A stretch of DNA of 10,125 nucleotides, from NCBI GenBank assembly GCA_916720335.1, contig CAKAQU010000063.1, forward strand, positions 1 through 10,125, given 5' to 3'. This stretch comes from an uncultured Moraxella sp. GTDB taxonomy: Bacteria > Pseudomonadota > Gammaproteobacteria > Pseudomonadales > Moraxellaceae. Every line of letters starts with the position of its first letter. Position 1 is the first letter of the stretch. Shown here one piece after another: positions 6,185-10,125 of this stretch. The position numbers were made by a program, and so were the translations under genes. Below the pieces are notes generated by a model. That model had not been told where the DNA came from. It saw only the letters and a program-made list of their open reading frames with translations, and did no database searches.

Positions 6185-7573
6185 ATGAACATTCATGAGC
6201 AAATCATCGCCAAAAACCAAGGCAAAGCTCCAAGTCAGTTAAACCGTCAGCGAATTCCAATTTATGCAGTGGGGTTAAAAGACGGTGAGGCGCCTACCAG
6301 TTTGACTCATCCATTGACGTGGCGATTGTATCATCAAGACGCTGTTTTGACTTTGGCAGATTATGAGCGTTTAGATGGTTTTAAAGGCTTAAAAAATGCT
6401 CTTACTAAACCTTCAAAAGAAGTTGGTGAAATGATAAAAACCGCCAATGTTCGGGGTCGCGGGGGTGCAGGGTTTAATGCCGGGCTTAAATGGACATTTA
6501 TGACTCCACCAGATGGAGGCGTGCGTTATCTGATTTGCAATGCTGATGAAATGGAACCCGGAACGTTTAAAGACCGTCTTTTGATGGAACGAATTCCTTT
6601 TCAGCTAATAGAAGGTATGCTTATCACCGCTTATGCCATTGGTGCAAGTGAAGGCTATATTTTTATTCGCGGTGAATATATCATCGCGGCACAGCGTCTG
6701 CAAGCGGCAATTGATGAAATGCTTGCTCATAATTTACTTGGCGATAAAATTTTGGGTACCGATTTTAGTTTTTCATTGCATGTTCATACAGGGGCAGGGC
6801 GTTATATTTGCGGTGAAGAAACGGCACTTATTAATTGTTTAGAAGGTCGTAGAGCAAACCCACGTACCAAACCACCTTTTCCTCAAGTATCAGGTGCTTG
6901 GGGGCGACCAACCGTCGTCAATAATGTAGAAACCCTAAACAACATGCCTGCCATCTTAATGAACGGAGTGGACTGGTATTTAGATTTACCCAAACAAAAA
7001 GGTAAATCCACTACGCCCGGCACAAAAATTATGGGCTGTTCTGGTCGCGTTAAGGATGCAGGACTTTGGGAATTACCCTTTGGTTATACCGCTCGTGAGT
7101 TGATTGAACTTGCAGGCGGAATGCAAGATGGACTAAAATTAAAAGCCTGGCTACCAGGTGGCGCTAGTACCGACTTTTTGACCGCAAGCAATGAACATCT
7201 TGACCTAGTTATGGATTTTGACCCGATTATGAAGGCAGGTTCGCGGTTAGGAACCTGTTTGATGATGGTGGTGGATGAAACCCAAGATATGGTTGCACTG
7301 TCTAAAAATTTACAAAAATTTTTCCAACGCGAATCTTGTGGCTGGTGTACACCATGTCGGGATGGATTGCCTTGGGGTGTAAAAATTTTAGAAGCCATTG
7401 ATACGGGTCACGGTCAAACAGATGATGTGGAAAAATTAAGTGAATTAACCCGTGATTTATGGCTTGGAAAAACATTTTGCGCTCACGCACCGGGAGCTAT
7501 GGAGCCTTTAATGAGCGCATTAAAATATTTTCGCCATGAATTTGACCAAAAAATCAAACACAATCATCAATAA
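6185..7573 (+). CDS. nuoF: NADH-quinone oxidoreductase subunit F (NADH- and FMN-binding)
   Basis: NuoF is the entry point of complex I: it binds NADH, the FMN that accepts hydride, and the [4Fe-4S] cluster N3. Counting from the ATG, the product has 462 residues against about 445 in E. coli. FMN and NADH site motifs are GRGGAGF at 91-97, CNADEMEPGTFKDR, and GAGRYICGEETALI starting at 203. The N3 ligands are C385, C388 and C391 (ESCGWCTPCRDG) and C432 (TFCAHAPGA). Compared with recalled E. coli NuoF, there are about 30 additional residues at the N terminus before THPLTWRL, while the C terminus stops about 17 residues early. An in-frame TTG one codon upstream is unlikely to be the start given the ribosome site position. 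It lies 62 bases after nuoE and 17 bases before nuoG. Confidence 0.97.
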   Translation: MNIHEQIIAKNQGKAPSQLNRQRIPIYAVGLKDGEAPTSLTHPLTWRLYHQDAVLTLADYERLDGFKGLKNALTKPSKEVGEMIKTANVRGRGGAGFNAGLKWTFMTPPDGGVRYLICNADEMEPGTFKDRLLMERIPFQLIEGMLITAYAIGASEGYIFIRGEYIIAAQRLQAAIDEMLAHNLLGDKILGTDFSFSLHVHTGAGRYICGEETALINCLEGRRANPRTKPPFPQVSGAWGRPTVVNNVETLNNMPAILMNGVDWYLDLPKQKGKSTTPGTKIMGCSGRVKDAGLWELPFGYTARELIELAGGMQDGLKLKAWLPGGASTDFLTASNEHLDLVMDFDPIMKAGSRLGTCLMMVVDETQDMVALSKNLQKFFQRESCGWCTPCRDGLPWGVKILEAIDTGHGQTDDVEKLSELTRDLWLGKTFCAHAPGAMEPLMSALKYFRHEFDQKIKHNHQ

Positions 7574-7590
7574 ACAACACAGGGGGAAAA

Positions 7591-8637
7591 ATGGCAGTCA
7601 TTCATGTAGATGGGAAATCCCTAGAAGTTGATGGTTCAGACAACTTATTACAAGCCTTATTATCCTTGGGATATGATTTACCATACTTTTGTTATCATCC
7701 TGCCTTAGGCTCGGTGGGGTCATGTCGTCAATGCGCCGTCAAGCAATTTAATAACGAAGAAGATGTGAAGTCAGGGCGTGGACGATTGGTAATGTCGTGT
7801 ATGGTTGCACCTAGCGACCAAATGTATATTTCAATTGACGATGCTGAAGCCAAAGCTTTTCGAAAACATATTGTTGAATATATCATGACCAATCATCCGC
7901 ACGATTGCCCAACCTGTGAAGAAGGTGGTCATTGTCATTTGCAAGATATGACTTACATGTCTGGACATCGTGCTAGACGTTATCGTTTTACTAAGCGTAC
8001 CCACCACAATCAAGATTTGGGAGCGTTTATTAATCATGAAATGAATCGCTGTATTGCTTGTTATCGTTGTGTGCGTTTTTATAAAGATTACGCTGGCGGT
8101 ACTGATTTTGGAGTATATGCGTCCAATAATCGAGTATATTTTGGGCGTGATACCGAAGGGCAATTTGAAAGCGAATTTAGCGGCAATTTAACTGAAGTTT
8201 GTCCAACGGGTGTATTTACTGATAAAACACATTCTGACCGTTATAATCGTAAATGGGACATGCAGTATGCTCCAAGTATTTGTCAGGGCTGTTCAACTGG
8301 CTGTAACATTTCTGCAGGCGAGCGTTATGGTGAATTAAGACGTATTGAAAATCGCTATAACCCCGATGTTAATGGTTATTTTTTATGCGATAGGGGACGG
8401 TTTTCTTATGGGTTTGTCAATCGTGGCGATAGACCAATTACACCAACCCAAAATACGACAGGCGCATCAAAATCGCTAACTGCCGATGCAGCGTTGGATG
8501 GCGTAGCGGCATTTTTAAAACCATATTTGGTTAATAAAAAAGTGATTGGTATTGGTTCTGCAAGTGCTAGCCTTGAAAGTAATTTTGCTCTAAAGAGTTT
8601 GGTAGGCGCAGAAAATTACAGTACAGGCGAAATTTAA
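7591..8637 (+). CDS. nuoG: NADH-quinone oxidoreductase subunit G, N-terminal portion ending at a frame change
   Basis: NuoG is the large Fe-S subunit of the NADH dehydrogenase module. This frame gives 348 residues, against about 908 for full E. coli NuoG, then stops at TAA inside conserved sequence. The N-terminal part is complete. Cluster N1b ligands are C34, C45, C48 and C70; N5 ligands are H102, C106, C109 and C115; N4 ligands are C154, C157, C160 and C204; N7 ligands are C232, C235, C239 and C267 (the N7 site exists only in some bacteria, including E. coli). The last residues, VIGIGSASASLESNFALKSLVGAENYSTGEI, match E. coli up to about the ENFYTG position, after which homology continues one frame back. 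AGGGGG (7581-7586) is a good ribosome site four bases before the ATG. If real, the truncated product would keep the N-terminal clusters but lose the molybdopterin-oxidoreductase-like C-terminal domain. Confidence 0.95.
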   Translation: MAVIHVDGKSLEVDGSDNLLQALLSLGYDLPYFCYHPALGSVGSCRQCAVKQFNNEEDVKSGRGRLVMSCMVAPSDQMYISIDDAEAKAFRKHIVEYIMTNHPHDCPTCEEGGHCHLQDMTYMSGHRARRYRFTKRTHHNQDLGAFINHEMNRCIACYRCVRFYKDYAGGTDFGVYASNNRVYFGRDTEGQFESEFSGNLTEVCPTGVFTDKTHSDRYNRKWDMQYAPSICQGCSTGCNISAGERYGELRRIENRYNPDVNGYFLCDRGRFSYGFVNRGDRPITPTQNTTGASKSLTADAALDGVAAFLKPYLVNKKVIGIGSASASLESNFALKSLVGAENYSTGEI

Positions 8638-10125
8638 CCAAAACCTGCATTGAGTTGTTGCGTCATCAGGCGGTGGATAATTTATCACTTGCTCAAGTAG
8701 AAACATCAGATGCTTTGTTTATTTTGGGTGAAGATTTAACTCAAACTGCCCCAAGAGTGGCACTGTCAGTTCGACAAGCTGCCAAAAACGAAGCCAAAAA
8801 AATGGCAGAAAACCTTAAGACACCCACTTGGCTTGCTGAACCTGTCAAACGTATTGGTCAAAACCATTACAGTCCAATTTATATTACTGGGGTTATTGAT
8901 ACCAAACTAAATGACGTTGCCAAGGTATCGGCAGTGGCAGACATTGCGTCTATTGTGGATTTGGGTATAAAGGTTGCTGATGAAATTTTGGCACTGCCAG
9001 ATGATTTAACACAAATCTTAACAATCTCTAAAGATAATCTTGATAATCTTTCCAAAAAAATTGCTTGTGATTTATTGTTAGCAAATAGACCACTTTTAAT
9101 CAGCGGCAGCAGTTTGTTATCGCAAATGCTGTTACAGGCGACCGGTTATTTAGCACAAAATTTGACCAAAAAACGTCAAATCATCAAAGAAAAGCTGCAA
9201 CAAAATATTTTGCAGGAAAATGATGCACAAAATAATAAGATTCAAGATGTATTAAAAAATTATCTATTAAAAACAGGTATTTATCTGGTTATGCCAGAAG
9301 CAAATAGCGTTGGGGTAAGTTTGCTTGGTGGTCAAGCCTTGGAAGAAGTGTTGGCACAAACGTTTGATGTGGCGATTGTTGTGGAAAACGAACTGCGCGA
9401 TTTATCAAAACCCTTACAGGATAAATTGTTCAATCAATCCATCATCGTCATTGACCATCAGCATTGTGATTGGCATGATAAAGCCGCTTTTGTCTTGCCT
9501 GCTGGAACATTTGCCGAGACCGATGGCACAATGGTTTCTGCCGAAGGACGAATGCAGCGGTATTTTGCAGCGTATGATAAAGCCTATTATGTGCCAGATT
9601 CAACTGTCAAAGACAGTTGGCGCTGGCTGTTTGCGTTATCCAGTACAATTTTAAATACTCAAAATCAGTGTCAGCATTTGGATGATGTGGCAGCACAAAT
9701 CGCTAAATTGCCTGATTTATCGATGATTTTGCAAACCGCTCCAGAAGCAGATTATCGTATTACAGGTTTAAAAATTGCTCGTCAGCCGCGTCGTTATTCA
9801 GGGCGTACGTCCATGCGTGCTAAAATTTCAGTGCATGAGCCCATGCAGCCTAAGGATACCGATACGGCATTGACATTTTCAATGGAAGGTTATGTTGGCG
9901 ATAAAACAGCCGCTTCGGTAACAGCTTTTGCGTGGAGTGCTGGGTGGAATTCACCGCAGGCATGGAATAAATATCAAGATAAAGTTGGCGGTCGTTTAAA
10001 AGGTGGCGATGTAGGTGTGCGTGTGTTTGACGTTATGCCAAGGCTTGAGCATGACTATGTATCTTTTATTGTGCCACAAACTCCAAAAAGTGATTTCCAA
10101 ACAGGTCAAGCAAGTCTTGTGCCAG
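8583..10125 (+). pseudogene. nuoG: nuoG continuation in the -1 frame (C-terminal portion, runs off the window)
   Basis: This frame is open from after a TAA at 8580-8582 to the window edge, and NuoG-like sequence begins at about 8631 with NLTKTCIELLRHQAV. Recognisable stretches, compared with E. coli as recalled, include LFILGEDLTQTAPRVALSVRQA, FAETDGTMVSAEGRMQRYF, SWRWLFALSSTIL, RQPRRYSGRTSMRA, SVHEPMQPKDTDTALTFSMEG and AGWNSPQAWNKYQDKVGGRL. They belong to the molybdopterin-oxidoreductase-like C-terminal domain, which in complex I has no molybdenum and is mainly structural. No stop interrupts about 500 codons. There is no good start or ribosome site of its own (the first ATG is at 8802), so it is the second half of the preceding gene, separated by a net loss of one base between about 8626 and 8637. 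A stretch at about 9159-9273 has no clear E. coli equivalent. The 3' end lies beyond the window. Confidence 0.9.

Noticed and set aside
8620..8640. Programmed -1 ribosomal frameshifting in nuoG
   Set aside because: The zero-frame codons before the stop are GGC GAA ATT TAA, which do not form an X XXY YYZ slippery heptamer; I noticed no downstream pseudoknot, and I know of no recoding in this family.
9325..9654. Open frame of 109 codons in the original nuoG frame
   Set aside because: It overlaps conserved NuoG sequence read in the other frame, has no ribosome site and gives a Cys/Trp/Pro-rich product unlike a real protein.
1..10125. CRISPR array, insertion sequence, toxin-antitoxin pair, phage genes or defence system
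   Set aside because: No repeated spacer-like units, transposase motifs, terminal inverted repeats or known defence domains were seen; gene content is housekeeping respiration plus pilus retraction.

Overview
The window is a stretch of a respiratory complex I (NADH:quinone oxidoreductase, nuo) gene cluster from a low-GC gammaproteobacterium. All genes lie on the + strand. A fused nuoCD, NuoB/E/F/G proteins very close to the enteric type, AT-rich codon use and a type IV pilus retraction ATPase of the PilU family point to Moraxellaceae, most likely Moraxella or a near relative. That placement is recalled protein similarity, not a search.

Layout: the 3' end of nuoA (3-407); a hairpin that looks like an intrinsic terminator right at the nuoA stop (406-430); nuoB (515-1180); an unrecognised 156-residue cytoplasmic protein (1202-1672); fused nuoCD (1760-3505); an unrecognised small exported protein (3525-4082); pilU (4127-5329); a 283-base gap without a gene (5330-5612); nuoE (5613-6122); nuoF (6185-7573); and nuoG (7591 to the window end), split by a frame change near 8630. 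No tRNA, rRNA, insertion sequence, CRISPR array or convincing minus-strand gene was seen.

How the genes work together: NuoE, NuoF and NuoG form the NADH dehydrogenase module, taking electrons from NADH through FMN and a chain of Fe-S clusters. NuoB and NuoCD form the connecting module that carries them to cluster N2 and quinone. NuoA is a small membrane subunit at the quinone site. The cluster-binding cysteines of NuoB, NuoE and NuoF, and those of the N-terminal half of NuoG, are all present. nuoH-N would be expected beyond the right edge (inference).

Three things depart from a textbook nuo operon. Three non-nuo genes, including pilU, are interleaved among the subunit genes. A terminator-like hairpin separates nuoA from nuoB. 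nuoG carries a one-base frame change although both halves are well conserved, which suggests a sequencing or assembly error or a very recent mutation. I found no wholly new multi-gene system; the interleaved genes are the most distinctive content.
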